A stretch of 39,535 nt of DNA from Deltaproteobacteria bacterium 13_1_40CM_4_68_19 (GTDB lineage: Bacteria; Myxococcota; Myxococcia; Myxococcales; 40CM-4-68-19), in NCBI GenBank assembly GCA_001918155.1, contig MNFJ01000085.1, positions 1-39,535 on the forward strand. Direction: 5' to 3'. Made by a program: the position numbers and the translations under genes. Numbering within the stretch: position 1 is the first letter of the stretch; each line of letters opens with the position of its first letter. The notes beneath the pieces are model-generated. The model made no database searches and had not been told where the DNA came from. It saw only the letters and a list, made by a program, of their open reading frames with translations. This document shows, piece by piece, positions 27,328-34,905 of the stretch.

Positions 27328-28314
27328 GTGGCCGCGAAGAAAGTCGAGAAGCTCAAGGAATCCCAGTTCATCTGGATGGACGGCAAGCTCGTCCCCTGGG
27401 CCGACGCGAAAGTGCACGTCCTCACGCACTCGCTCCATTACGGAGTGGCCGTCTTCGAAGGCATTCGCTGCTACCCGCAGCCCGACGGCCGCGGGGCGAT
27501 CTTCCGCCTGCGCGAGCACGTCCGCCGGCTCTTCGAGAGCGCGCACATCTGCCTGATGGAGATGCCTTTCAGCAAGGAGCAGGTCTTCGAGTCCTGCAAG
27601 CAGGTGATGGTCGCCAACAAGATGAACGAAGGATACCTGCGGCCCATCGCCTACTACGCGGACGGGCTGATGGGAGTTGGCGCGGTGAACCCGGTGCGCC
27701 TCTGCATCGCCACCTGGTACTGGGGCGCGTATCTCGGCGAGGAAGGGCTCAAGAAGGGCATCCGGGTGAAGATCAGCTCCTACACCCGGATGCACATGAA
27801 CTCCGACCCGACGCGCGCGAAGGTGACGGGCCACTACCTCAACGGCGTGCTGGCGAAGCGCGAAGCGCTGATGGCCGGCTACGACGAGGCGATCCTCCTC
27901 GACCAGCAGGGATACGTCGCCGAGGCGACGGGCGAGAACCTCTTCCTCGTCCGCGACGGCGTCCTGTACACGCCGCCGGCGGCCGGCGGGATCCTCGAGG
28001 GGATCACGCGGGAGTCGATCCTCCGCATCGCCAAGGACAAGGGGATTTCCGTCGAGGAGCGCCGTTTCAGCCGCGACTACTTGTACTGCGCGGACGAGGC
28101 GTTCATGTGCGGCACCGCCGCGGAGATCACGCCGGTGCGAGAGGTCGATGACCGCCGCATCGGCGCCGGCGCGATGGGGCCCCTCACCCGCGAGATCCAG
28201 TCCACCTTCTTCCGCGCCGTGCGGGGTATGGAACCCCGATATTCGGAGTGGCTGACGCCGCTCGACGCACCCGCGCAGACCGAGGCGAACGGCGGTCGAG
28301 CGCTGGCGCGGTAG
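27328..28314 (+). CDS. ilvE: Branched-chain amino acid aminotransferase
   Basis: IlvE moves the amino group from Val, Leu or Ile to 2-oxoglutarate with pyridoxal phosphate, the last step of branched-chain amino acid synthesis. The product of 328 residues has the class IV layout: SLHYGVAVFEGIRCY near the start, the PLP lysine in AKVTGHYLNG, and the ATGENLFLVRDGVLYTPP motif before the C-terminal cofactor-binding region (GGILEGITRES). I use the GTG at 27328; an ATG at 27283 adds 15 residues with no family match. No other ilv or leu gene is in the window. Confidence 0.93.
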   Translation: MAAKKVEKLKESQFIWMDGKLVPWADAKVHVLTHSLHYGVAVFEGIRCYPQPDGRGAIFRLREHVRRLFESAHICLMEMPFSKEQVFESCKQVMVANKMNEGYLRPIAYYADGLMGVGAVNPVRLCIATWYWGAYLGEEGLKKGIRVKISSYTRMHMNSDPTRAKVTGHYLNGVLAKREALMAGYDEAILLDQQGYVAEATGENLFLVRDGVLYTPPAAGGILEGITRESILRIAKDKGISVEERRFSRDYLYCADEAFMCGTAAEITPVREVDDRRIGAGAMGPLTREIQSTFFRAVRGMEPRYSEWLTPLDAPAQTEANGGRALAR

Positions 28315-28620
28315 GACGCCGCGCTACAGACGCGACTAGAGGTGTGCTCCGGACGCAGCACCGTGCCGCGACGCAACGCGCCATAACGGATTCAGGGATC
28401 GCGATGGAATGTCGCGGTTGAAGCCCTTGTTCGCCCAATGACAGATGGTTCGGGGGCGTGGCCGTCCGGTTGGCGGAGGGGGTCGATCCCGATGTGGCAT
28501 GGATGCGCACCAGCAGCAGCCGAATTTTCCGTTGACGACCACTCTCCAAAATTGCTAGCTTGGTTGCTCTACGGCCGAGCTAAATTACTGAGTTCGCTGT
28601 AGAAAAAGGAGCGCCGCCGG
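28315..28620. other. Intergenic region between ilvE and the Fic-like gene
   Basis: This 306-base gap has no convincing reading frame. Its last 90 bases hold a promoter (TTGACG-N18-TAGCTT) and a strong AAGGAG ribosome site for the Fic-like gene. The first 200 bases show no clear hairpin, repeat or RNA gene. Confidence 0.5.
28532..28561 (+). promoter_or_regulatory. Promoter of the Fic-like gene
   Basis: TTGACG (28532-28537) and TAGCTT (28556-28561) are 18 bases apart. They lie about 60 bases before the ATG at 28621, which has an AAGGAG site (28606-28611). The gene therefore has its own promoter. Confidence 0.5.
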
Positions 28621-29400
28621 ATGAGCCGGACCCAGTATCTCGACCTCGATGACCGGACCGAGGACGTACGGGAGCTGATGCGGGAGCGTCCGCGAGAGAC
28701 CAAAGACTTTCTCGAGAAGTACGAGCTCTCGTGGATCTACCACGAGTGCGCTCTCGAAGGCATGGTGCTCACGCACGCCGAGCTGCGCCAGGCGCTCGAT
28801 CCGAGCCCGGGCATGGTCGACTCCAGCATGGTGCACTCGTTCACCGAAGTGCGGAACCAGCTCAACGCCATCGAGTTCATCAAGCAGGAAGCCAAGGCGA
28901 AGCAGCTCAGGTACACCCTGGTCCTCGTCAAGAAGCTCTACGAGGTGCTCTACAGCAATCTTCCCAATCGCACGCCGGTCCAGTTCCGCCGCGACATGCC
29001 CCTGCACCGGACGTACTTCCACGACATCGTGCAGCCCGTGCAGATCCAGCCGGCGCTCGAGCAGCTCTTCCACTTCATGGAGAGCGAAGAGTTCGTGCGC
29101 ATGCACCCGTTCAAGCAAGCGACGCACTCGCACCACCGCTTCATGGAGATCTTCCCGTTTTCGGATCTTTCCGGAAAGGTCGGCCGGATGATGCTGAACC
29201 TGATCCTGATCCGCGCCGGCTACATGCCGCTGGTGATCCACAGCATGGATCGCGAGACCTACTACGACGCGCTCCGCCTGAACGCGACGCAGTTCGGCCA
29301 GGTGATGATGCAGAGCATGGACAACGCGCTCGACAACGCGTTCAAGTTCTTCCTGCCCAACTGGAACGAGACCTCGCGCCGCCGCGCCGCCAGCGAATAG
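28621..29400 (+). CDS. Fic-domain family protein with degenerate catalytic motif
   Basis: The 259-residue protein has the Fic fold: an inhibitory-helix-like segment ECALEGMVLT (42-51), the core helix region, and the DRETYYDAL ending (210-218). Active Fic proteins carry HPFx(D/E)GNGRxxR, where His is the catalytic base and the Asn and Arg bind the nucleotide. Here the aligned residues are FPFSDLSGKVGR (178-189): His is Phe178, the GN pair is Leu183-Ser184 and the first Arg is Lys186, while Pro, Phe, Asp, Gly and the final Arg remain. AMP transfer by the usual mechanism is therefore unlikely. The Ser/Thr of the inhibitory motif (S/T)xxxE(G/N) is Glu42, though Glu46-Gly47 remain. A strong promoter and ribosome site show it is a maintained gene. 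It may be a pseudoenzyme or have changed chemistry. Confidence 0.85.
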   Translation: MSRTQYLDLDDRTEDVRELMRERPRETKDFLEKYELSWIYHECALEGMVLTHAELRQALDPSPGMVDSSMVHSFTEVRNQLNAIEFIKQEAKAKQLRYTLVLVKKLYEVLYSNLPNRTPVQFRRDMPLHRTYFHDIVQPVQIQPALEQLFHFMESEEFVRMHPFKQATHSHHRFMEIFPFSDLSGKVGRMMLNLILIRAGYMPLVIHSMDRETYYDALRLNATQFGQVMMQSMDNALDNAFKFFLPNWNETSRRRAASE

Positions 29401-29421
29401 TCGGGGCCAGCGAAGGCGGCT

Positions 29422-29898
29422 TCACTCTCCGGTGCCCCCGAGCACGACCCGGAACGTGCGGAGGATCAGCATGAGGTCGAGGCGCAGGCTCCACTGATCG
29501 ACTTACTTGAGATCGAGCCGCATCCATTCGTCGAACGGACTCTGGTAGCGCCGGGCGCAAACCTGCCAGAAGCAAGTGAGACCGGGCCGCATGGCGAACC
29601 GGCGGAAATGCCACGGTTCGTAGCGAGCGACCTCGATCTCGAGCGATGGGCGCGGTCCGACGAGGCTCATCTCGCCGCGCAGCACGTTGATGAGCTGAGG
29701 CATCTCGTCGAGCGAGTACTTGCGGAGGATGCGCCCGACCCTGGTCACCCGCGGGTCGCGTCTCATCTTGAAGACCGGCCCGTTCGACTCGTTCACCAGC
29801 TGCAGCTTGGGCTTCAGGGTCTCCGCGTGGACGACCATCGAGCGAAACTTGAGCATCCGGAACGATTGGCCGCCTCTGCCCTCCCTCGAGGGAGCACG
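29422..29898 (-). pseudogene. Bacterial sugar transferase remnant (WcaJ/EPS type)
   Basis: The frame after a TGA at 29901 reads SREGRGGQSF then FRMLKFRSMV, the start of the conserved bacterial sugar-transferase domain. It continues with LVNESNGPVFKMRRDPRVTR, RKYSLDEMPQLINVLRGEMS, LVGPRPS and FRRFAMRPGLTCFWQVCARR. After LDLK at 29506 an in-frame TAA (29505-29503) stands where the family has Tyr; beyond it the same frame goes on as VDQWSLRLDLMLILRTFRVV to a final TGA at 29424-29422. The N-terminal membrane helices are absent. Such enzymes start exopolysaccharide synthesis by moving a sugar phosphate to undecaprenyl phosphate. The 5' truncation plus the in-frame stop make this a decaying pseudogene. 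Confidence 0.8.
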
Positions 29899-29956
29899 TC
29901 ACAATTACCGAACCGGCCGGGTGGTGACCCAGGCGTCAGCTTCCGCGAGCACACTC

Positions 29957-30298
29957 TCAGGTCGACTCGAGCGCCTTCGTGAGTCGCTCGCGGTCATGGG
30001 GATGGATTGCGAGGATCCGAAGGCCGACGTCGTGGAGAGCCGCGGCTCCCGCGGGGAGCTTTTCGACCCAGACGACCTCCGTCGTACACGCGACGCTCGT
30101 CTCATCCGGCAGGAAGACTTCGATTTCCAGCCGCGTACCCACCTTCGTCTTCTCATCCGTGTAGACGCGCAGACCGCCGAGACCCGGATCGATCCGCCTG
30201 CGTCTGCCGAGAAAGCGCAAGACCGTCCGCGTGAAATATACGGGTGCTCGAACGCGCGGGTACAAAGGGCGCCCGGTACCACTCTCGGTGCTCGCCAT
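29957..30298 (-). CDS. PilZ domain protein
   Basis: The 113-residue protein consists mainly of one PilZ domain. The N-terminal YPRVRAPVYF segment supplies the RxxxR-type arginine cluster that contacts cyclic di-GMP. The later DPGLGGLRVYTDE fits the D/NxSxxG motif in a changed form (Gly where Ser is usual), followed by the VGTRLEIEVFLPDE strands. PilZ proteins bind c-di-GMP and control motility or polysaccharide output. Ligand binding is uncertain because the second motif is imperfect. I chose ATG 30298; an upstream ATG at 30355 would add 19 residues. It ends near the sugar-transferase remnant. Confidence 0.7.
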   Translation of the reverse strand: MASTESGTGRPLYPRVRAPVYFTRTVLRFLGRRRRIDPGLGGLRVYTDEKTKVGTRLEIEVFLPDETSVACTTEVVWVEKLPAGAAALHDVGLRILAIHPHDRERLTKALEST

Positions 30299-30470
30299 TA
30301 CGCTGCCCGCTGCCCCCCAGCGACAGACTGTGCATGGGCCAGACGGGCCAGTCAACAGCCAGAAGACTGCGCGTCGAGGGCTCGAGACTGAAGCCCGAGC
30401 GCTCGCCTGGCCGGGAGCGCTGTTCGACTCACACGATGACGCCGATCGCGAGGGCCAGCCGCAGGAATCC

Positions 30471-30500
30471 TTGTGCGCGGACGCGAGCGCACTTTATAGA
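30471..30500 (+). promoter_or_regulatory. Promoter of nfo
   Basis: TTGTGC (30471-30476) and TATAGA (30495-30500) are 18 bases apart. The -10 box ends 8 bases before the nfo ATG and no ribosome site is seen, so the mRNA is probably leaderless. Confidence 0.5.
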
Positions 30501-30508
30501 CCGGCTTC

Positions 30509-31384
30509 ATGCTCCTCGGCGCCCACGAATCCACCTCCGGCGGACTACACGAGGCGTTTCCGCGCGCTCTCGCGGACGGCGCCGAGACCGTCCAGATCTT
30601 TACGAAGTCAAGCCGGATGTGGCGGTCGAAGGAGATCACCCGGAGCGACGTTGCCCTCTTCCGCGCCGCCGTGAAGGCAGCGGGATTTTCCGCCAGCGTC
30701 CACGCCAGCTACCTGATCAACCTCGGATGCGTTCCTGGCGACCTGCGCGAAAAATCGATCGAGGCGTTCATCGACGAGCTGCAGCGTTGTGACCGCATCG
30801 GCGCCCCGTACCTGATCGTCCACCCCGGCTCGTGCGCCGATACCGCGCGCGGCCTCGTGGCGGTGGCGGAGGCCTTGGATCGGACGTTCGCCGCGCACAA
30901 GGGAAACTGCATCGTGCTCCTGGAGACGGCGGCCGGCCAGGGCAGCGCTTTGGGGAGGACGTTCGAGGAGCTGCGCGAGATCCGCGACCGCGTGCGGAGT
31001 CCCGACCGCGTCGCCATCTGCCTGGATACGTGCCACGTGTTCGCCGCCGGGTACGACATCTCCACCGATCGCGGATACGACGAGACGTTCGGGCAGTTCG
31101 AGCGGGTGTTGGGCATCGGACTGCTCAAGGCCTTCCATCTGAACGATTCGATGAAGCCGCTCGGTGCCCGGGTCGATCGGCACGAGCACGTCTGCAAGGG
31201 CAAAATCGGCCCCCTGGCATTCAGGCGGCTGGTAAATGACCCTAGATTCCGCGATGTTCCCGGGTTTCTCGAGATCCCACCGGAAGGGAACCGGGCGTGC
31301 CTGCAGCGCCTCAAGCGGCTGAGGGAGGAGCATTCCCGACATCGCCGCCATTCCCGCGTTGCCACCCTCCCCCGGCGCGGCTAA
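30509..31384 (+). CDS. nfo: Endonuclease IV (AP endonuclease)
   Basis: Nfo cuts DNA 5' to abasic sites in base excision repair, using three zinc ions. The 291-residue product begins MLLGAHESTSGGLHEAFPRA and shows the family's metal-site motifs: VHASYLINL and LIVHPG, LLETAAGQGS (Glu), CLDTCHVFAAGYD (Asp, His), FHLNDS (His), DRHEHVCKGKIG (Asp, His) and FLEIPPEG (Glu). Two deviations from the usual wording are VCKG for VGKG and LEIPP for LETP; neither removes a metal ligand. The C-terminal 20 residues are Arg-rich. The DHH gene starts 16 bases after its stop. Confidence 0.94.
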   Translation: MLLGAHESTSGGLHEAFPRALADGAETVQIFTKSSRMWRSKEITRSDVALFRAAVKAAGFSASVHASYLINLGCVPGDLREKSIEAFIDELQRCDRIGAPYLIVHPGSCADTARGLVAVAEALDRTFAAHKGNCIVLLETAAGQGSALGRTFEELREIRDRVRSPDRVAICLDTCHVFAAGYDISTDRGYDETFGQFERVLGIGLLKAFHLNDSMKPLGARVDRHEHVCKGKIGPLAFRRLVNDPRFRDVPGFLEIPPEGNRACLQRLKRLREEHSRHRRHSRVATLPRRG

Positions 31385-31400
31385 GGTACCCCCCACGTCC

Positions 31401-32489
31401 ATGGGCAATGCCCCCTCGCCGCGCGAAACAGACCGGCCACCGGACCCTGCTTCAAATCAGTTCCTCCAGCGCGACCGCCTTCGCAAGCTGCTCCAGGTTG
31501 CCAAGGGGCATCACCGTGCGCTGATCCTGACGCACGACAACCCGGACCCCGATGCCGTAGCGAGCGCGTGCGGCCTCGCCTACCTGCTCGGGCAGTGCGC
31601 CGGTCTGAGCACGACCGCGGCATACGGCGGGATCATCGGCCGCGCGGAAAACAAGGCCATGCTGCGGGTGCTGCATCTCCCCATCCAGCCCGTGTCGCGC
31701 GTCGAACACCAGCCGCGCGACCTGGTCTGCCTGGTCGATACGCAGCCGGAGGTCGGGAACTACTCCCTTTCCTCTCCCGAGGTGCCTCAGCTCGTGATCG
31801 ACCACCACCCGGCAAGGCCGGCCTCGCTCCTGGCGTCGTTCCACGACGTGGGCGGACCGGCGGGCGCCACGTCGACCATGGTCACCCAGTATTTGCGCGC
31901 GGCGAGGCTCATTCCGGGCCCCCATCTCGCCACCGCGCTCTTCTATGGGATCAAGAGCGACACCCGGGACCTCGGGCGCGAGTACGAGCCGGCGGACATC
32001 GACTGCTACAACTGGCTCTTCCCCCTGATCGACAAGCCGGCGCTCTCCCGCATCGAGCATCCCTCCGTGCCTGCCCGCTACTTCGCCGCCTACCATCGGG
32101 CGTACGAGCGCGCTCGGCTGCACGGCGGCGGCGAGGCGGTCGTCGCGGACATGGGCGAGGTCTACGTACCGGAGATCGTTCCCGAGGTGGCCGAGAGGCT
32201 GGTCAGCCTCGAAGGGCTGCGCTGGTCGCTGGCGACGGGATCGTACAAGGGCGAGCTCTACCTTTCGCTCCGCTTGAACGACCGCCGCGTCAACGCCGGC
32301 AAGCTGGTGCGCGAGGTCTGCGCGCCGCTCGGCGGCAGCGCCGGTGGCCACGGAGCGATGGCCGGCGCGCGAATCCCGCTCCGCGGGCGTTCGCCCGAGC
32401 TGCTCGCGAACGACATCTTCGCCACGTTCCTGCGCGCGTTCCACCTGCGCCCGGGCCCGGGGACGCCGTTGGTTCCGCTCGAGCCGTGA
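31401..32489 (+). CDS. DHH/DHHA1 family phosphoesterase
   Basis: The 362-residue protein has the DHH domain with LTHDNPDPDAVASACGL (metal aspartates), the LVDTQP motif and the VIDHHPA signature, then a DHHA1 domain with GGSAGGHGAMAGAR. The order and length resemble NrnA-type enzymes, which degrade very short RNAs and 3'-phosphoadenosine 5'-phosphate, though other DHH proteins act on cyclic dinucleotides; sequence alone does not decide. I use the ATG at 31401; an in-frame ATG at 31359 would overlap nfo. The cysteine desulfurase start overlaps its stop in a GTGA, so the two are coupled. Confidence 0.88.
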   Translation: MGNAPSPRETDRPPDPASNQFLQRDRLRKLLQVAKGHHRALILTHDNPDPDAVASACGLAYLLGQCAGLSTTAAYGGIIGRAENKAMLRVLHLPIQPVSRVEHQPRDLVCLVDTQPEVGNYSLSSPEVPQLVIDHHPARPASLLASFHDVGGPAGATSTMVTQYLRAARLIPGPHLATALFYGIKSDTRDLGREYEPADIDCYNWLFPLIDKPALSRIEHPSVPARYFAAYHRAYERARLHGGGEAVVADMGEVYVPEIVPEVAERLVSLEGLRWSLATGSYKGELYLSLRLNDRRVNAGKLVREVCAPLGGSAGGHGAMAGARIPLRGRSPELLANDIFATFLRAFHLRPGPGTPLVPLEP

Positions 32490-33580
32490 CTCCGGCAGCC
32501 GTCTACCTGGACGCAAACGCCACCACCCCGCTGTCGCGCGAAGTGATGGCGGAGATGATGCCGGCCCTGGCGGAGCTCTTCGCGAATCCGTCGTCCGTGC
32601 ACAAACCCGGGCAGGACGCGCGCGCCCTCGTCGACCTCGCCCGTGAGCGATGCGCGCGGGCGCTGGGCTGCGCGCCGCGGGACGTGATCTTCACATCCGG
32701 CGGGACCGAGTCGGACGCGCTCGCCATCCTCGGAAGCCGTCCAGGCAAGGTGGTCACGACCGCCGTCGAACATCCCGCGGTGTCGGGAGCATGCGCCTCG
32801 GTACCGGAGTGCGTCCGCGTGCCCGTGTTCGGGTCGGGAGAACTCGACCTGGATGCCCTGAGGCGGGCGCTCCCGGGGGCTTCGCTCTGCTCGACCATGG
32901 CTGCAAACAACGAAACCGGCGTCATCTTTCCTCTTCGCGAGATCGCCGCGATGTGCCGCGACCACGGCATTCCCCTGCACGTCGACGCGGTGCAGGCGGC
33001 GGGGAAGATGCCGCTCGATTTCCCCTGGGACCTGCTGACAATGTCCGCGCACAAGATCTCGGGTCCGAAGGGCGCGGGGATTCTGGCCACGCGGCGCAAG
33101 GTCTTCGCCATCCAGAGCGGCGGACATCAGGAGAGGGGGCGGCGCGGCGGGACGGAGAACGTGGGCGGCATCGTCGGAATGGGCAAGGCGCTGGAGCTTG
33201 CCACCGCGCAACAGCCCGCCGTTGCCGGACGCCTCGGCGCGCTGCGCGACCGCCTCGAGGCTGCCGCGCGCGAGATCCCTGGTTCACGCGTGGCGGGTTC
33301 GACCGCGCCGCGGATCTGCAATACACTGAATGTCGCTTTCGAGGGATGTGACGGGGAGACCCTCCTGGCGGCGCTCGATTTGGAGGGAATCTCCACGAGC
33401 ACGGGCAGCGCTTGCAGCTCGGGATCGCTGGAGCCTTCGCCGGTGCTGCTCGCGATGGGATATCCGACCGCGCTCGCCCGGGGCGCCATCCGGTTCTCGC
33501 TCTGGAGTGGCAACACGGCCGAGGAGATCGACCGCGTCTGCGCCGTGTTGCCCCGGATCGTGGCGCGCGCCCGCTGCTGA
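32486..33580 (+). CDS. Cysteine desulfurase (NifS/IscS family)
   Basis: The 364-residue PLP enzyme takes sulfur from cysteine for Fe-S clusters, thio-tRNA or cofactors. Visible residues are His96 (AVEHPAV), Asp168 (HVDAVQAAG), the PLP lysine Lys190 (SAHKISGPKG) and the sulfur-carrying Cys310 in TGSACSSGSLEPS, a motif of the long-loop group I type. It starts with a GTG inside the DHH stop codon. No iscU, iscA or fdx gene follows; instead there is a convergent kinase, so its partner is not clear. It could feed FdhD or tRNA thiolation; both are inference. Confidence 0.93.
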   Translation: MTPAAVYLDANATTPLSREVMAEMMPALAELFANPSSVHKPGQDARALVDLARERCARALGCAPRDVIFTSGGTESDALAILGSRPGKVVTTAVEHPAVSGACASVPECVRVPVFGSGELDLDALRRALPGASLCSTMAANNETGVIFPLREIAAMCRDHGIPLHVDAVQAAGKMPLDFPWDLLTMSAHKISGPKGAGILATRRKVFAIQSGGHQERGRRGGTENVGGIVGMGKALELATAQQPAVAGRLGALRDRLEAAAREIPGSRVAGSTAPRICNTLNVAFEGCDGETLLAALDLEGISTSTGSACSSGSLEPSPVLLAMGYPTALARGAIRFSLWSGNTAEEIDRVCAVLPRIVARARC

Positions 33581-33592
33581 AGACTGCGCGGC

Positions 33593-34507
33593 CTACGTCC
33601 TGAACAGGCCGCGGACGACGGAGGCGATCCCGAGCGCGCCGCCCGAGATCTCGTCGTGGAACGGCTCGAGCGCGTTGGCGAACTCCTGTGCCGTGTGGAA
33701 TCGCGCCGTCGGGTCGATCTGCAGCGCCTGGTGGACGACGTCGCCTAGCCCGGGGGGAATGTCGGGCCGCAGCGACTCCACGCCGGCGATCCGGCCAGCG
33801 CGCAGCGCCTCCTGCGTCTCCTCGTTGTCGGCGCCCTGGATGGCCCGCTGGTTCGTGAGCGCCTCGTAGAGGATGGTGGCTGCGCCCCAGAGGTCCACCT
33901 GCGTCGTCAGCGGCCGCCGCTCGAGCTGCTCGGGCGCAAGATAGGCGAGCTTGCCCCAGAGCGTGCCGTTCTGGTCGCCGTCGCCGAGCGAGCGGACTTT
34001 CGCGATCCCGAAGTCGCCGAGCTTGATCTCCCCGAGCCGCGAGATGAACAGGTTGGACGGCGAAACGTCGCAATGGACGATGTTCAGGTGCAGCCCCGTA
34101 GGGCCCCGCGCCTCGTGCGCATACGCGAGCGCCTCCAGCGTGGCTTTCGCGATGTGCACGGCGAAATTCACCGGCAGGAAGATCCGGCGCTCGCGGCAGC
34201 GCGCGAGGATGAGCGCCAGATCGCGCCCGTCGACGTATTCCATCGCCAGGTAATAGATCTCCCCGACCACCCCCGCCTCGAACACCTCGACGATGTGCGG
34301 GTGCTTGAGCATGGCGGAGACGTCCGCCTCGCCGCAGAACAGGTCCACCGCTTCCGGATCGCTGGCGAGGCGTGGCGTCAGCCGCTTGAGCGCGACCAGC
34401 TGGCCTTTGCGCGGGCCCTCGACGGCGCGCGCCTTGTACACCTCCGCCATGCCGCCCCTGCCGAGCAACTGGAGGATCTCGTATTTGCCGAATCGGGGCG
34501 TGCTCAC
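33593..34507 (-). CDS. Ser/Thr protein kinase, non-RD (HCD) type
   Basis: The 304-residue cytoplasmic kinase has a Gly-rich loop (GRGGMAEVY, 16-24), Lys41, Glu60, HCDVSPSNLF (145-154) in place of the usual HRDLKPxN, DFG (165-167) and a KLAYLAPEQ segment (186-194). The Arg before the catalytic Asp is Cys146, so this is a non-RD kinase whose activation-loop control may differ; Lys and both Asp are present, so catalysis is expected. The VSPSN wording is common in myxobacterial kinases. No membrane helix or C-terminal domain beyond the kinase is evident. The GTG start overlaps a tiny upstream frame. Confidence 0.9.
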   Translation of the reverse strand: MSTPRFGKYEILQLLGRGGMAEVYKARAVEGPRKGQLVALKRLTPRLASDPEAVDLFCGEADVSAMLKHPHIVEVFEAGVVGEIYYLAMEYVDGRDLALILARCRERRIFLPVNFAVHIAKATLEALAYAHEARGPTGLHLNIVHCDVSPSNLFISRLGEIKLGDFGIAKVRSLGDGDQNGTLWGKLAYLAPEQLERRPLTTQVDLWGAATILYEALTNQRAIQGADNEETQEALRAGRIAGVESLRPDIPPGLGDVVHQALQIDPTARFHTAQEFANALEPFHDEISGGALGIASVVRGLFRT

Positions 34508-34575
34508 GGAGTCGGGGCGGCCGCCGGCACGGCGAGCAGGAAGGCGACCATGTCGAGCACTCTACGGGTGCTCAC
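34504..34575 (-). CDS. Possible 23-aa leader peptide overlapping the kinase start
   Basis: A GTG at 34575 opens a 23-codon frame: MSTRRV, then a hydrophobic run (MVAFLLAVPAAAPTP), ending at TGA 34506-34504. That stop overlaps the kinase GTG as GTGA. It looks like a tiny hydrophobic peptide that could couple translation to the kinase. No homology is known and chance is quite possible. Confidence 0.2.
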   Translation of the reverse strand: MSTRRVLDMVAFLLAVPAAAPTP

Positions 34576-34688
34576 GGGTGGGCGCAATGTTGCGTTGACA
34601 GCGACTGCGGGTCGCCCCAGACTTGCTCGCAGAGGAGGAATTGGGCAGGACCTCGAGTCTTCCCCTGCGTGGATTGCGTGATGGGTAG

Positions 34689-34716
34689 CTGACCTCGTGC
34701 CCGATAGCTGTATTCA
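34689..34716 (+). promoter_or_regulatory. Candidate promoter of the 6S RNA
   Basis: CTGACC (34689-34694) and TATTCA (34711-34716) are 16 bases apart, giving an expected RNA start near 34723. The preceding 34508-34688 region holds no gene other than the tiny kinase leader, apart from a TTGACA at 34595-34600 with no good -10 box. Confidence 0.35.
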
Positions 34717-34722
34717 GGGGTC

Positions 34723-34860
34723 CTGACATTCCGTGGTGTGCAAGCCCCCGCCGCGCCCCGCGCGGTCACCGGGGAAGCCTGAAGCGGGAGAACAGGGATC
34801 CCACCTGCGATAGCGCAGGGCACCACCGATGCTGCTCACACGGCCAAGGCGGGGGTTTTC
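34723..34860 (+). ncRNA. ssrS: Candidate 6S RNA
   Basis: 6S RNA mimics an open promoter and holds RNA polymerase in stationary phase. The region lies directly upstream of ygfA, the usual place of ssrS. CCGTGGTGTGCA (34731-34742) can pair with TGCTCACACGG (34833-34843), resembling the 6S closing stem. A CCTGCG...CGCAGG hairpin (about 34804-34819) fits the small hairpin on the 3' side of the central bubble. A second pairing, AAGCCCCCGCC (34742-34752) with GGCGGGGGTTT (34848-34858), cannot form together with the first. Position and structure support the call; ends are approximate and no search was run. Confidence 0.6.
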
Positions 34861-34864
34861 TGCA

Positions 34865-34901
34865 GGGAGCCGGCTTTCGAAGGCCGGCTCCCAGTCTTTT
34901 T
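34865..34901 (+). terminator. Rho-independent terminator between the 6S RNA and ygfA
   Basis: GGGAGCCGGC (34865-34874) pairs perfectly with GCCGGCTCCC (34883-34892), followed by AGTC and five T (34897-34901). It ends 4 bases before the ygfA ATG. It is the strongest terminator in the window and probably ends the 6S transcript, so ygfA would need readthrough. Confidence 0.85.
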
Positions 34902-34905
34902 CGGG

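Noticed and set aside
28315-28620. Minus-strand frames in the ilvE-Fic gap (up to 121 aa)
   Set aside because: They overlap ilvE, lack domain features and have no promoter or ribosome site; codon use is not gene-like.
29342-29902. 186-aa minus frame over the sugar-transferase remnant
   Set aside because: It is in a different frame from the conserved transferase motifs and overlaps the Fic-like gene; it is a shadow.
34723-34860. Bacterial SRP (4.5S) RNA as an alternative to 6S
   Set aside because: The conserved SRP core (GGTCAGGTCCGGAAGGAAGCA region) is absent; the place upstream of ygfA favours 6S.
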